Assembly: GCF_905373215.1 (NCBI RefSeq)
Contig: NZ_CAJPRT010000006.1
Coordinates: forward strand, 1 to 64,000
Direction: 5' to 3'
DNA from: an uncultured Campylobacter sp.
GTDB lineage: Bacteria > Campylobacterota > Campylobacteria > Campylobacterales > Campylobacteraceae
Length of the DNA: 64,000 nucleotides
The translations under genes and the position numbers were made by a program. Below, piece by piece: positions 35,560-46,138 of this stretch. Position 1 is the stretch's first letter, and every line of letters starts with the position of its first letter. Under the pieces are notes generated by a model, which was given only the letters and a program-made list of their open reading frames with translations, was not told the origin of the DNA and ran no database searches.

Positions 35560-38103
35560 ATGGATATTAGAAGCGAATATTTAAATTTCTTTGCAAGCAA
35601 GGGCCATCAGATCATCCCTAGTGCACCGCTGGTGCCAGATGATGATAGCTTGCTTTTTACAAACGCGGGCATGGTGCCGTTTAAAAGCATATTTACAGGA
35701 GCCGTTCCGCGTCCGACACCGCCTATTCGCACGAGCTGTCAGACCTGCATCCGCGCCGGCGGCAAGCACAACGACCTAGACAACGTCGGCTACACCGCGC
35801 GCCATCATACGTTTTTTGAGATGCTTGGAAATTTCAGCTTCGGCGAGTATTTTAAAGAGCAGGCGATTGCCTATGCGTGGGAGTTTATCACTGAAATTTT
35901 AAAGCTTCCAAAAGACAAACTCTATGTTACCGTGCACGAAAAGGACGACGAAGCGTTCGGGTTCTGGGCGCGCCACATAGCGCAGGAGCGCATATATCGC
36001 TTCGGCGATCACGATAATTTTTGGGCGATGGGCGATACCGGGCCGTGCGGGCCGTGCAGCGAAATTTTTTACGATCAGGGTGAGGAGCATTTTCACTCGC
36101 CCGAGGATTATATGGGCGGCGACGGCGACCGCTTTTTAGAGATTTGGAATTTAGTTTTCATGCAGTACGAGCGCAGCAAAGACGGCAAGCTTAGCCCGCT
36201 TCCAAAGCCTAGCATCGACACGGGCATGGGGCTTGAGCGCGTTACGGCGATTAAAGAGGGTAAATTTAGCAACTACGACAGCTCGCTTTTTATGCCACTA
36301 ATCGACGAGGTTGCAAAGCTTTGCGGCAAGCCTTACGCTTATGAAAGCGGCGCAAGCTATCGCGTCATCGCCGATCATATCCGCTCGGTTACGTTTTTGC
36401 TAGCACAAGGGACAAATTTTAACCGCGAGGGTAGGGGATATGTTTTGCGTAGAATTCTGCGCCGTGCCGTTCGCCACGGCTATTTGCTCGGCATCAAAGA
36501 GCCGTTCATGTACCGCCTCGTGGATAAAGTATGCGAGCTGATGGGTGGGCATTATGCCTATCTGAACGAAAAAAAGCAAGCCGTAAAGGAGCAGATCAAA
36601 CTCGAAGAGGAGCGGTTTTTTGCCACTTTGGCAAACGGCATCGAGCTTTTTAACGAGGAGCTTGCACGTACTAAAGAAATTTTTAGCGGCGAGGTCGCGT
36701 TTAAGTTATACGATACCTACGGCTTTCCGCTCGATCTGACCGCCGATATGCTGCGCGAGAAAAATTTGCGCGTGGATGAGGCTAAATTTGACGCGCTTAT
36801 GAGCGAGCAAAGGCAGATAGCTAAAGCCGCATGGAAGGGCAGTGGCGATAAAAACGTCCGTGGCGATTTCAAGGCGCTGCTAGAGAAATTCGGCGAGAAT
36901 AGATTTAGCGGTTACGAAGAGCTTAGCCGCACGAGCAAGGTTTTAGCGCTACTTAATGAGGATTTTGCGGAAGTGGATGAGCTCAAAGCCGGCGATATCG
37001 GCTGGGCAATGTTTGATATCACTCCGTTTTATGCACAAAGCGGCGGTCAAACGGGCGATAGCGGCGAAGTGGAGTCCATAGCCGATGTGTTTGATACGCA
37101 GAAATTTTATGGGCTAAATTTATCCCACTTGCGCCTTAATCGTAACCTAAAAATTGGAGATATCGTCGGGCTCAAGGTTTCTGAGGAGCGTGAGCAGATT
37201 GCACGTCATCACAGCGCGACACATCTTTTACACGCGGCGCTTCGTGCGGTGCTAGGGGCTCATATCGCTCAAGCAGGAAGCTTGGTCGAAGCGGACCGCT
37301 TAAGATTTGACTTCTCGCATCCTAAGGCACTTAGCGACGAGGAGCTAGCTAAAATCGAGGAATTTGTAAATAATGCCGTTTGCAAGGGCTATGCGGCAAA
37401 AACCGAGATTATGGATATAGATGATGCTAAAAACAGCGGCGCGATTGCGCTTTTTGGCGAAAAATACGGCTCAAAAGTGCGCGTTGTGAGCTTTGGAGAG
37501 ATTAGTAAGGAGCTTTGTGGCGGAATTCACGTGCGTAATTTAAGCGAGATAGGACCGTTTTTTATAGTCAAAGAAAGCGGCGTAAGTGCGGGTGTTAGGC
37601 GTATCGAGGCGGTTTGTTCGCGCGCCGCTTTAAATTTAGCGCTTCAAAATCGCGCTAAGCTTGCTGAAATTTCTACGGAGCTAAAAGGGATTGAGCCTCT
37701 CCGTGCGATTGAGAAATTAAAAGATGAGATCAGATCGCTAAAAGATCAGATCAAGCATGCAAGCAGTTCTCATGCACTGGCTTTTTTAAATGTCGGCGAT
37801 ACTAAACTTTGCGTAGCCTCGGTCGAAAGCGGTGATATAAAAACTATGATAGATGAGTTTAAAAATAGCCACGAAAAGGCGGCGATAATGTTGATGCAAG
37901 TAGGCACTGACGGCAAAATTTCAATCGCGGCAGGCGTTAAAAACGCGCCGATCAAAGCTGGCGAATGGGTTAAGCTCGCGGCGCAAATTTTAGGCGGCGG
38001 TGGCGGCGGACGCGATGATTTTGCGACTGCAGGCGGCAAGGACGTGCTAAAAATCGAAGAAGCGACCAAAGAGGCGATCTCTTACGCAAAAGGTAAAATT
38101 TGA
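35560..38103 (+). CDS. alaS: Alanine--tRNA ligase
   Basis: The product charges tRNA-Ala. The 847-residue protein has the class II core ([17 protein letters not shown], motif 2 [17 protein letters not shown] and [12 protein letters not shown]). The editing domain has the zinc motif [13 protein letters not shown] and the downstream [13 protein letters not shown]. The C-Ala oligomerisation domain includes the glycine run [20 protein letters not shown]. The C. jejuni equivalent (Cj0506) has the same divergent neighbours. Its stop codon overlaps the TTG start of the following membrane protein. Confidence 0.97.
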   Translation: MDIRSEYLNFFASKGHQIIPSAPLVPDDDSLLFTNAGMVPFKSIFTGAVPRPTPPIRTSCQTCIRAGGKHNDLDNVGYTARHHTFFEMLGNFSFGEYFKEQAIAYAWEFITEILKLPKDKLYVTVHEKDDEAFGFWARHIAQERIYRFGDHDNFWAMGDTGPCGPCSEIFYDQGEEHFHSPEDYMGGDGDRFLEIWNLVFMQYERSKDGKLSPLPKPSIDTGMGLERVTAIKEGKFSNYDSSLFMPLIDEVAKLCGKPYAYESGASYRVIADHIRSVTFLLAQGTNFNREGRGYVLRRILRRAVRHGYLLGIKEPFMYRLVDKVCELMGGHYAYLNEKKQAVKEQIKLEEERFFATLANGIELFNEELARTKEIFSGEVAFKLYDTYGFPLDLTADMLREKNLRVDEAKFDALMSEQRQIAKAAWKGSGDKNVRGDFKALLEKFGENRFSGYEELSRTSKVLALLNEDFAEVDELKAGDIGWAMFDITPFYAQSGGQTGDSGEVESIADVFDTQKFYGLNLSHLRLNRNLKIGDIVGLKVSEEREQIARHHSATHLLHAALRAVLGAHIAQAGSLVEADRLRFDFSHPKALSDEELAKIEEFVNNAVCKGYAAKTEIMDIDDAKNSGAIALFGEKYGSKVRVVSFGEISKELCGGIHVRNLSEIGPFFIVKESGVSAGVRRIEAVCSRAALNLALQNRAKLAEISTELKGIEPLRAIEKLKDEIRSLKDQIKHASSSHALAFLNVGDTKLCVASVESGDIKTMIDEFKNSHEKAAIMLMQVGTDGKISIAAGVKNAPIKAGEWVKLAAQILGGGGGGRDDFATAGGKDVLKIEEATKEAISYAKGKI

Positions 38104-38609
38104 ACGAAATCGATACCGGCTTCATCAAAGCCTCGCAAATTTTGCCGCTGATTCACATTTTAAGCGTGATTTTTTTGGTCTGCGCGCAGATCTGCGTATT
38201 TTTGATCGCGCGAATTTTTATGAATTTAAGCAGTAAAAGCCAAGCGGATGCGAAGGATGTAAAATTTACAGAAATTTTGCGATATATGAAACGCTATGAG
38301 CAGTTCTTTGCGCTATTTTTGGTGATCGTTTGCGTAAGTGGATTTTTTCTTGCGGACGGCGGAGGTTTTAAATTTTCAGATCCTATGGTAAAAGGCGCGA
38401 TTGCCACGCTGTGGGCTGGCGCCGGCTTTATACTACTAAATTTTATCTACATGCATTATAAAATTTCATCTTTGAAGCGAGCTTTGGATGCAGGCGATGA
38501 GCTTGAGGCGAATGAGCATTTAATCATCGTCGTTAAATATTTCATCCCGTTAAATATCGTAGTTACGCTGATTTGCGTTTATCTAGGCGTGACGGTGGGC
38601 GAGTTTTGA
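38100..38609 (+). CDS. Four-helix integral membrane protein, unknown function
   Basis: The 169-residue protein has four hydrophobic segments (about residues 13-38, 65-84, 100-120 and 145-166) and short charged loops. I do not recognise the family; the layout is reminiscent of small CopD/DUF2269-like membrane proteins. The start is a TTG that overlaps the alaS stop (TTGA), and the stop overlaps the maf start (TGATG), so it is embedded in the alaS-maf operon. No histidine pair for haem binding stands out apart from His19 and one His in loop 3. Confidence 0.75.
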   Translation: MNEIDTGFIKASQILPLIHILSVIFLVCAQICVFLIARIFMNLSSKSQADAKDVKFTEILRYMKRYEQFFALFLVIVCVSGFFLADGGGFKFSDPMVKGAIATLWAGAGFILLNFIYMHYKISSLKRALDAGDELEANEHLIIVVKYFIPLNIVVTLICVYLGVTVGEF

Positions 38610-39154
38610 TGATTTATTTAGCTTCCAGCTCGCCTACTAGAGCGCAAATTCTAAAGGATAACGGCGTAGAATTTACGCAAATTCCTTTTAATTTCGACGA
38701 AAGCGGCATTAGTAAGGACGATGCACGCATCTATGCTTACCGCGTTGCCGTAGCCAAAAAAACGCAGTTTTTTAAAATTTATAAAAATTATGATAGAGTG
38801 CTGTTTGCCGATAGCTCTGTGCTTGCCGGCGGTAAAATTTTAGGCAAGGCGCGGGATGAAGCGGACGCATTAAGGATGCTGCGAGCTCAAAGTGGTGCTA
38901 GCTGCGCCGTTTATACTGCGATGATTTTTTGCAGTAAGGCGCTAGAGCTTTCGGCACTTAGCGTCGCAAGCTTTGAATTTGCAGAATTTAATGAAGCGGA
39001 TTTAAAAAGCTATATCGCTAGCGGCGATTGGTGCGGCAAGGCGGGTGCGATGAGTATCGAAGGCTTTAACGAAAAATATATCAAAAGCTCGCGTGGGTCG
39101 AAATTTACGGCGATGGGGCTTGATCTGGAAATTTTAAAGAGGTTTGTATGGTAA
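38609..39154 (+). CDS. maf: Maf-like nucleotide pyrophosphatase
   Basis: This house-cleaning enzyme hydrolyses non-canonical or modified NTPs. The start [15 protein letters not shown] has the P-loop-like SSSPTR motif of the family, and the ADSSVLAGGKILGKARDEADA segment matches the catalytic region. I chose ATG 38609, which overlaps the previous stop as TGATG; the upstream alternative at 38573 lies inside the membrane protein gene. The 181 residues are normal for the family. Its 3' end overlaps pbpA by 7 bases. Confidence 0.9.
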   Translation: MIYLASSSPTRAQILKDNGVEFTQIPFNFDESGISKDDARIYAYRVAVAKKTQFFKIYKNYDRVLFADSSVLAGGKILGKARDEADALRMLRAQSGASCAVYTAMIFCSKALELSALSVASFEFAEFNEADLKSYIASGDWCGKAGAMSIEGFNEKYIKSSRGSKFTAMGLDLEILKRFVW

Positions 39155-41058
39155 GAGTTTTATTTAGTTTTATTACGGTTTGTGCGTTTGCCGCAGGCGG
39201 GATTTTTTTGTATTTTTACTCGCAAATCCGCTTGGAATCGGACTCGATCATCGATTATCATCCCGAGCTTACGACTAAAATTTATGACCGCAACGGCAAT
39301 TTGATAGCCAATGTTTTTAATGAACAAAATAGAATTTACGTAAAATTCGACGAGATCCCAGGTCGCGTGATCGAGGCGCTTGTAGCTATCGAGGATACGG
39401 CGTTTTTCGAACACGGCGGCGTGAATGTCGAGGCGATTTTTAGGGCGATTATTAAAGATGTCAAAGCGATGAAATTTGTCGAAGGGGCTTCCACGATTAC
39501 GCAGCAGATCACGCGAAATTTAGTTCTTTCGAGCGAAAAGAAGCTTGATCGCAAGATCAAAGAAGCGATCCTATCGCTTAAGATCGAAAATGCCCTAAGC
39601 AAGGAACAAATTCTAGAGCGTTACTTTAACGAAGTGTATTTTGGGCACGGATATTACGGTATCCGCACGGCGGCTTTGGGATATTTCAAAAAAGATTTGC
39701 AAGATTTGAGCCTTAAAGAGATTGCGATTTTAGTGGGTTTGCCGAAAGCTCCTAGCAGCTTTGATCCTACTAAGCACCTGGATTTGTCGCTTTCGCGCGC
39801 CAATAACGTGATTTATAGGATGCATGAGCTCGGCTGGATAAATAAGACCGAATATGAGCTTGCGATGAACGAACAGCCTACGATCTACAACGAAACGCTC
39901 ACGCAAAACGTAGCACCGTATGCCGTAGATGAGATCATAAAAGAAGCGGAAAAAATTCTACCGGACGTCCGAACGGGCGGATACCGCATAGATACGAGCC
40001 TTGATCTAAAGGCGCAGGCGATGGCGCAAGAGGCATTAGTTTTCGGCTACAATGAAATTTTAAAGCGCAACAAAGACGCTAATGCAAGCAACGTAAACGG
40101 CGCTATGGTCGTCACGCATCCACAAAACGGCGAAATTTTAGCCTTAGTAGGCGGTGTGGATTACGCGAAATCAAATTTCAATCGTGCCAGCCAATCCCAG
40201 CGCCAAACCGGCTCCAGCTTCAAGCCTTTCGTCTATCAAATCGCCCTTGATATGGGCTACTCGACGATGACCGAAGTACCCGATATAGCTAGAGAATTCG
40301 ACGATGGCAGCGATAAAACGTGGAAGCCGAAAAATTACGACAAGACTTACAGCGGCTACATCACGATCAAAGAAGCTTTAACACGCTCGCGTAACCTTGC
40401 CTCGATCAATCTGATGCAATCTATCGGCGTTGATCGCGCGGTAAAAAAGCTGGGCGAGTTCGGCTTTAAGAACGTCCCGCCCGCCCTGTCGGTGGCTATC
40501 GGCAGCTACGGAATTTCGCCGCTTGAATACTCCACGATGTATTCGATGTTTCCGGGGCTTGGGATTACTGCAAAATCAAAATTTATCGTTTCGATTACCG
40601 ATAAGGACGGCAAAACTCGCTTTATCGAGCCTGAGCGACGTCGCGTGCTGCGCCCTGAACAGGCATATCTGATGACTACGCTATTAAAAAATATCGTGCA
40701 GCGCGGCACCGGTACTCGCGCGCGCGTGCAGGGCATCGACATAGCGGGCAAAACAGGCACCTCAAATGATAGCATAGATGCATGGTTTTGCGGCTTTACG
40801 CCGGATTTGCAGATCATAATCTGGTATGGCAACGACGATTATAAACCTATGCGAAAGGTCGAGGGCGGCGGTCGCACTGCAGCACCGGTGTTTGCAAAAT
40901 TTTTAGATGCCTATTTAAAAGAATATCCGCAAACCAAGCGCAACTTCACCGTCCCTGACGGCGTTTTTAGCCGCCAATACAACGGCAAGGAGGAGTATTA
41001 CACTAAAATTTCGCCACTTCCTAAACCCCGCGAAAGCAGCAGCGACGGATCGCTTTAA
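39148..41058 (+). CDS. pbpA: Penicillin-binding protein 1A (bifunctional)
   Basis: This class A enzyme polymerises and crosslinks peptidoglycan. The 636-residue protein has one N-terminal membrane segment. Its glycosyltransferase domain (about residues 40-215) has the catalytic glutamate in ALVAIEDTAFFEHGGVN and the GASTITQQITRNL motif. The transpeptidase domain has SSFK at 356-359 (TGSSFKPFVYQ), a SRN motif (TRSRNLASINLM) and KTGTS (IAGKTGTSND). It ends the operon alaS-membrane protein-maf-pbpA, the same set as C. jejuni Cj0506-Cj0508. A terminator-like hairpin starts at its stop codon. Confidence 0.95.
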   Translation: MVRVLFSFITVCAFAAGGIFLYFYSQIRLESDSIIDYHPELTTKIYDRNGNLIANVFNEQNRIYVKFDEIPGRVIEALVAIEDTAFFEHGGVNVEAIFRAIIKDVKAMKFVEGASTITQQITRNLVLSSEKKLDRKIKEAILSLKIENALSKEQILERYFNEVYFGHGYYGIRTAALGYFKKDLQDLSLKEIAILVGLPKAPSSFDPTKHLDLSLSRANNVIYRMHELGWINKTEYELAMNEQPTIYNETLTQNVAPYAVDEIIKEAEKILPDVRTGGYRIDTSLDLKAQAMAQEALVFGYNEILKRNKDANASNVNGAMVVTHPQNGEILALVGGVDYAKSNFNRASQSQRQTGSSFKPFVYQIALDMGYSTMTEVPDIAREFDDGSDKTWKPKNYDKTYSGYITIKEALTRSRNLASINLMQSIGVDRAVKKLGEFGFKNVPPALSVAIGSYGISPLEYSTMYSMFPGLGITAKSKFIVSITDKDGKTRFIEPERRRVLRPEQAYLMTTLLKNIVQRGTGTRARVQGIDIAGKTGTSNDSIDAWFCGFTPDLQIIIWYGNDDYKPMRKVEGGGRTAAPVFAKFLDAYLKEYPQTKRNFTVPDGVFSRQYNGKEEYYTKISPLPKPRESSSDGSL

Positions 41059-41091
41059 ATTTGGATGCAAATCCAAATTTAATCCGTTTTT
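41057..41091 (+). terminator. Terminator after pbpA
   Basis: A perfect 10-bp stem, AAATTTGGAT/ATCCAAATTT, has the loop GCAA. A short linker and a T-run (41086-41091) follow. Confidence 0.6.
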
Positions 41092-41121
41092 GGAAGCCCT
41101 TACATAGATTGCGTTTATTAC

Positions 41122-41154
41122 ACAAACTATAAATATGCTAATTTTATAGTTTGT
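41122..41154. repeat. Perfect 12-bp inverted repeat at the island's left edge
   Basis: ACAAACTATAAA (41122-41133) and its exact reverse complement (41143-41154) are separated by 9 bp. The stem is AT-rich, which suits an operator or an element end better than a terminator. It stands between the pbpA terminator and the AT-rich island. Confidence 0.5.
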
Positions 41155-41212
41155 TTAGTGTTTGAGGCGATAAAATATACAATTCGCGGGGGCTAAAATA
41201 ACAAGGAGACTT

Positions 41213-41419
41213 ATAAAGTCTTTTAATTTAGACGATAAATTCGTCTGCTTTAGTAAAGCAATATCTATATCTTACGGCAAAGGAGTGGACAAAGATGAAA
41301 ATAAGGGGAGAAGAATCTTTGAAGACAATTGCAAAAATGGAGAAAAATTTAGCTGCGAGGCGCTGAAGAATATCGATAAGATGGATAGTGGTGATGCAAT
41401 TTCGGTCATGGTGCAATGA
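41213..41419 (+). pseudogene. Sel1-repeat (Hcp-like) gene fragment
   Basis: A 68-codon open stretch reads in the pattern of a Sel1/Helicobacter cysteine-rich protein repeat: CFSKAISISYGKGVDKDENK, then IFEDNCKNGEKFSCEALKN. The usual spaced cysteines and the Y-G-x-G-V-x-x-D motif are visible. It has a good AGGAG four bases before an ATA codon (41213) where ATG would be expected, so the start appears lost. Only about one and a half repeats remain, where intact proteins carry several. It is probably a remnant in the decayed island. Confidence 0.45.
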
Positions 41420-41462
41420 AAATTTTGGCTGCAGAATTTATTTAAACCTAAAAAGAGAATGT

Positions 41463-42033
41463 ATGAATATTAGAAATTTGAAAGATATAATTGCTTATCC
41501 GATAGGAATTATGTTTATATTTCTTATAGTGATTTATCCGTGGTACAACTATATAATCTATCCAAGCCCGGAGAATATCAGTGAACTAAAAGTTATGAAT
41601 GGAAGGATAATGGGGCGAGTTAGCGGAGCCGTAAAAGGCTCCCTAATGTTATAATTTCCGTTTTTTTGATACGGATAGAAACGAAACTTTCGTAATAACT
41701 CCTGTAGATTTTAATAAAATAGATCCGTTTTATAATTTTACTAAGTTGGGCGATAAAGCAGATTTATTAATAGATCGTAGAGTCAAAATTTGGTATGCAG
41801 AATTTCCAGGTACTACTGAGTCAGTACTTCGAGCGTATCAAATTTTAGTTTTAGATTATAATTTTAATGTAAAACCGGAACTAAAAAATCACACGTATTT
41901 CATAAAATTTCATGGTAAATATTATAAAGACGTATCGGTATATTTTCTTTTAATATTTTCTAATATATTTTTAGTTATTGTATTTATAAAATTTATTTTA
42001 AGATCTAAAGGAGAAAATTATGGCGAATTTTAA
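41463..42033 (+). pseudogene. Two-TM membrane protein, frameshifted (paralogue of 53282-53914)
   Basis: An N-terminal membrane segment (YPIGIMFIFLIVIYPWYNYI) is read in one frame from ATG 41463. The frame stops at 41652. The middle strand region continues best in a second frame (PNVIISVF), and from about 41667 a third frame gives FDTDRNETFVITP to a C-terminal membrane segment ending at 42033. Two one-base losses, one near 41630-41643 and one in the T7 run at 41661-41667, would restore a ~190-residue protein. It aligns with the intact 210-residue protein at 53282, sharing GRR/KR-VK-WY and YQ-LFLDYN-like segments. Its end overlaps the giant exoprotein start by 14 bases. Confidence 0.65.
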
Positions 42034-42226
42034 TCCATCTGCAGCGATTGATTTTATAAAGGAGATTTCGAAACGCACATTCGATGAATCTGGATATGGC
42101 GCTGGCGTATATGATGCAATAAAAAATTATAATTCATTTGAGAAAGAAAAAAATGAGCAACAAAAGAAACAATATTTCGATAAATTTGCCACAGATGTTA
42201 TTTCAATACTTTCTGGAGTGCGATAA
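42020..42226 (+). pseudogene. Giant exoprotein fragment 1 (N-terminus)
   Basis: The 68-residue start, MANFNPSAAIDFIKEISKRT and on, has the ATG at 42020 with GGAG nearby. It ends in TAA after ILSGVR. One base to the right the sense continues (SAIKGASSAIFPVALDLDL), as if one A was lost from GGAAG near 42217. That second frame meets TAG at 42292, then gives a hydrophobic stretch (IVLALPFVPPHIAVPLAIGG) before the next shift at ~42430. Confidence 0.6.
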
Positions 42227-42428
42227 AAGGTGCTAGCTCAGCTATATTTCCTGTGGCTTTGGATTTGGATTTAAAACAAATGGAATTAGATTAGAAAAAA
42301 TATGGTTCCAGACAGTGGTCAACCGTAGTAACAACTGTATCAAATATTGTTTTAGCCCTACCCTTTGTTCCACCCCATATAGCTGTACCCCTCGCAATAG
42401 GGGGGAGCATTACTTTACTGTTATTGCT

Positions 42429-45260
42429 TGGTATTTAAGCGCCAAAGAGCAGATGGCATGGGATGGATTAAATGATTTTATAAAATTTTATGAATTTTTA
42501 AATAAAGATGAAGTTCAAGATTACTTAAAAGACCCTAACAAAGTAAATGTAACCGTTTCAAATTTGCGTATTATAGAAAATGATGGAAAAGCTATATTTA
42601 CTGTGAGTATAGATAAGGCATTGGAAAATGATTTGAATTTAAGATTATTTACCGTAAAAGGCAGTGCATTAGAGGTAGAAGATTATGGTAAAATAGGCGG
42701 AGAGAAAAATTATATCTTTACAAAGATTCCTGCAGGAACCACCTCTATCACCCAAAAGGTAAGTATAGTAAGAGATGGTAAAACAGAGGGTAAAGAAGTG
42801 TTTTTGCTAGTAGCAGAAAGCTCACATTATTATGGATCTGATATAGAAAATGTAACCGAAATAGCCTCAGGGCTAGGTACCATTATCGACTTCCCAGAAG
42901 ATAAATGTCCTCAAGCGATACACAAGAATTTTGATCTAAGCTTCACTCTTCCTAGCACTCAAACATACGGCGTAGGTGGAGGATTTGGCGGAGCTGGTGG
43001 AGCCGGTGGCTCTGCGTTTTGGGGCATAGGCTCAGTCCCTAGTATCTCAGTTCCTTCCAAGCAGCCAGCTCCGGACATTCCTTACGTAGAGTGTCCTAGT
43101 GAATCGGATCTTTACTTGATGTTGGTGACGAGATTAAAATCGGAATTAAATTCTGATTTAAATGTTAATTTGACTGGAAATAGAAGTATGAATTTTTATA
43201 AATCATTAACTTCACAAGCCGTAAACGAAAACGACAATTCAGACTCTTGCTCCGACGGTATGTGTGTACCTAGCCGCTCCGAGCAGAATCCTGGCTCCGG
43301 TAATAAAGATAAGGCGGGCTACGCTCCAAATGCGAATAATGTAAATTCCAAGCAAAGCGGAGCTGCGTTAAATTTATCGGGTACTACCGATATTGATAAA
43401 TCCGGCAATAAACTCTATTTCGATATGAATTCCGACGGATTTAAAGAGAGGATGCTTGATTGGTTCGGGCAAGACGAGGGAGTGCTGGTAAACGATACAA
43501 ATCGTAACGGCATAGTTGATAACGGCAGCGAGATCATAGGCAACAGATATTTAAATTCCAAGGGCGAAACTACCTTGGATACTTTATCTTTACTTAGAGA
43601 TTTTGACGCTAATAAAGATGGAGTGATAGATAGCAAGGACAACTCCGGTCTAAGCGTCTGGATAGATAAAAATCGCAATGCGGAAACGGATGAGGGCGAA
43701 CTGATCTCTATAAACGACGCCAACTCCCCGATCAAATCGATATCTCTAAATTATTTAGACACTCTTCTTAGTGGATATGATAGAAATCACGATATGAAGA
43801 TCGATAAAAACGACAAAATTTATGATTATATCTACGTTAAAAATAATGACGATAACTCTATAAATTTATACATCTATGGAGACGATAGAGCAAGAGCATT
43901 CTTGGGGGATAAAACAAAAGATCTTACTTTACAAACAGACCAGGGGTTAAAAAGAGCAAAAGAGGTTATCTTTTATAAGGATGTGAAAGAGCTAAATTTA
44001 AATAAGCAAAAGCCTGAATATAGCGATCCTAGATCGATTCATTTGGTTTCCGATGCTGCACCTTGGGATTTGAATAAAGTAGAATATGCAAGGAATGTTG
44101 AACTTAAGGAAGAAAATTCTGTACTTACAGAGGAGTCTTTCGGTAATACTCTTTATACGTACAAAAGGGGAAGCGGCAAGGTCAATATAGATGATTGGAA
44201 CGGCATAGATACCTTAAAATTTGGCGAGGGAATCAGTAGAGAAAATTTAATCATTGAAAAGGCAAGTGGATATATTAAAATTTACGTTAAAGATGGTATC
44301 GCTACCAAGGATGAGGATTTAAGCAAAATAACAGACGTAATTACTATGAGTCTGGGTGTAAATTATGCTATTGCGGGCGATGCACCTGTTGCAGAAGCGG
44401 AAGGCGCAGTAGCAGATAAAGCGGGTTATTCATCCGCGGATTCTCATTCTAGGAGTAAGCGAGCTGCTACCGCCCCAATAAAAACTACTGGAATTATAGA
44501 AAATATTGTTTTATCGAACGGCAATAGATTAAATCTGGATTTTTTATACAATGGTACCGATAAAAGCGATCTGATAGTTTGTGGAGACGATGATTGCGAA
44601 ATTAATGCCGGAGATGGCGATGATACGATATTCGTAGGCAGTAGAAATAATACTATAGACGCAGGCAAGGGGAACGATACAGTAACTATGCATTTTGGAT
44701 GGGATGTTGAGAGTAGTGTTAATGTTTTTAGATTTGGTAGGGGAGACGGAAAAGATTTTATAAAGGGTTTTGTAGGGCATAAATCGAGGTCTTTCGCTGA
44801 ACAATTTGTAAATATAGAATTTAAAGAAGGAATTACTGCAAATGATATTATAATCAGAAGAAAACATGACTTATTTACTGGCGCACTATATGAGATAGCG
44901 CTAAAAGAAGATGGCAAAAGCTTTGAAGAGTTAAGCGATAAAATATATATTAGAGGGGGCGCTAGTTTAAAGTCGCTTAAATTTCAAGATGGTACTCGCT
45001 GGGGAAAGGAAGAGATAAATAATGCCAGAGAGGATAAAGTAATCCACAACTCACTTAATGCTTTTGTGCTTGATCTAAACAATAATGATATTACTTCCAC
45101 TTCAGTAAGCGATGCATCTCCTAAATTAGATTTAAATGGCGAGATAAAAAAGAGTGGTTGGATAGAGCAAGGTGACGGATTGCTTGCCATGGATTTAAAT
45201 AAAGATGGGCTTGTTGATCCCGCCAACGAACTAATAGGGGAAAATTTGGTGGATGGTTAG
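42429..45260 (+). pseudogene. Giant exoprotein fragment 2 (Calx-beta, calcium module 1, RTX)
   Basis: This is the longest surviving stretch, about 940 codons. It begins in sense at WYLSAKEQMAWDGLNDF. A Calx-beta-like domain spans about 42540-42860, then a Gly-rich linker (GVGGGFGGAGGAGG). The first calcium module is at about 43405-43790 (DANKDGVIDSKDN and DKNRNAETDEGEL). RTX repeats lie at about 44590-44690 (NAGDGDDTIFVGS, DAGKGNDTV). The second calcium module starts near 45060 (DLNNNDITST). An open frame extends upstream to a GTG at 42315, but those first ~38 codons are out of sense. The frame is lost at ~45242, where one T is missing. Confidence 0.65.
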
Positions 45261-46138
45261 ATAAAGACGATAACTATATAGTAAGAGAAACAGGATTTGC
45301 GGTATTAAAACAATTCGATAGCGATAATAACGGAATTTTAGACGAAAAAGACGATAAATTTAATGAGCTTTTAGTTTGGCAAGATAATTGCGATGGAATA
45401 AGCCAAAAAAGAGAGCTAAAAACCCTAAAAGAACTGGGAATAAATAGCTTGGATTTAGGCTCGTTCAAAGAATATGATAGAAGTGAAAACGGCAATATCA
45501 TTTCTACCCATAGCACTTTTTTGCAAGATGGAGCAGATAAAAAAATCAAAAAATTATGGTTTAAATTAACCGATATAAACGAGGCTTTACCAGATCATGG
45601 CAACGAAGATCATTCGGGTCCGGTCGTTCCTAACCCGACCCCTAAAAACGGCATAAAGTCACTATCTAATGCAGGCATAGAGCGCATTGATATACGCAGT
45701 GGCTATACAGGCTCGGGAGGAGCTAAAATAGGTGCTAACGACGGTGAGCTTAGCTTTGAAAACAGATGGTTTAAATCGGATACTTTGGATACGGTCTACG
45801 AAAGGAAAGACACAGAGCAAGAGGGAGATCTTTCAAGCCTCGCAGAAAGCGGTAAAGTTAGATCGCTAAATGACGCTATGGCGGGCGATGATGGTTTGAA
45901 ACGAAGCGTGCAAGAGTACAGAGCGGGTGCGGTAAATAAAGCGTTTGATGAGCTAAGTTCGGATATGGATAAAATTTTAGACAAATGGGCTTTAAACGAT
46001 AATTTCGGCTCGCAGGACTTATCGCTGCCGCCGGTTGTGCTTGATCTTAACGGCAATGGCATCACATCTACGCCGCTAGATAATTCGCAGGCATATTTTG
46101 ATTATATAAATGACGGCAGGAGAAATAAAACCGCATAG
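45242..46138 (+). pseudogene. Giant exoprotein fragment 3 (calcium modules 2-3)
   Basis: Sense resumes as GGWLDKDDNYIVRETGFAVL and completes the second calcium module (DSDNNGILDEKDDKF, WQDNCDGISQK). A linker with PVVPNPTPKNG follows. The third module begins (DLNGNGITSTPLD near 46036). It ends at TAG 46136, where the parallel module has tryptophan (KSGWIEQGDG against KTA-stop-IEKGDG), so TGG has probably mutated to TAG. Confidence 0.6.

Noticed and set aside
42315..42428. First codons of the long open frame in the giant gene
   Set aside because: The neighbouring frame gives a sensible hydrophobic segment over the same bases, so these codons are out of frame.
42292..46138. Amber codons as recoded sense codons
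   Set aside because: TAG ends intact genes here (for example pepF and the TRAP receptor), and frameshifts accompany the ambers, so decay is simpler.
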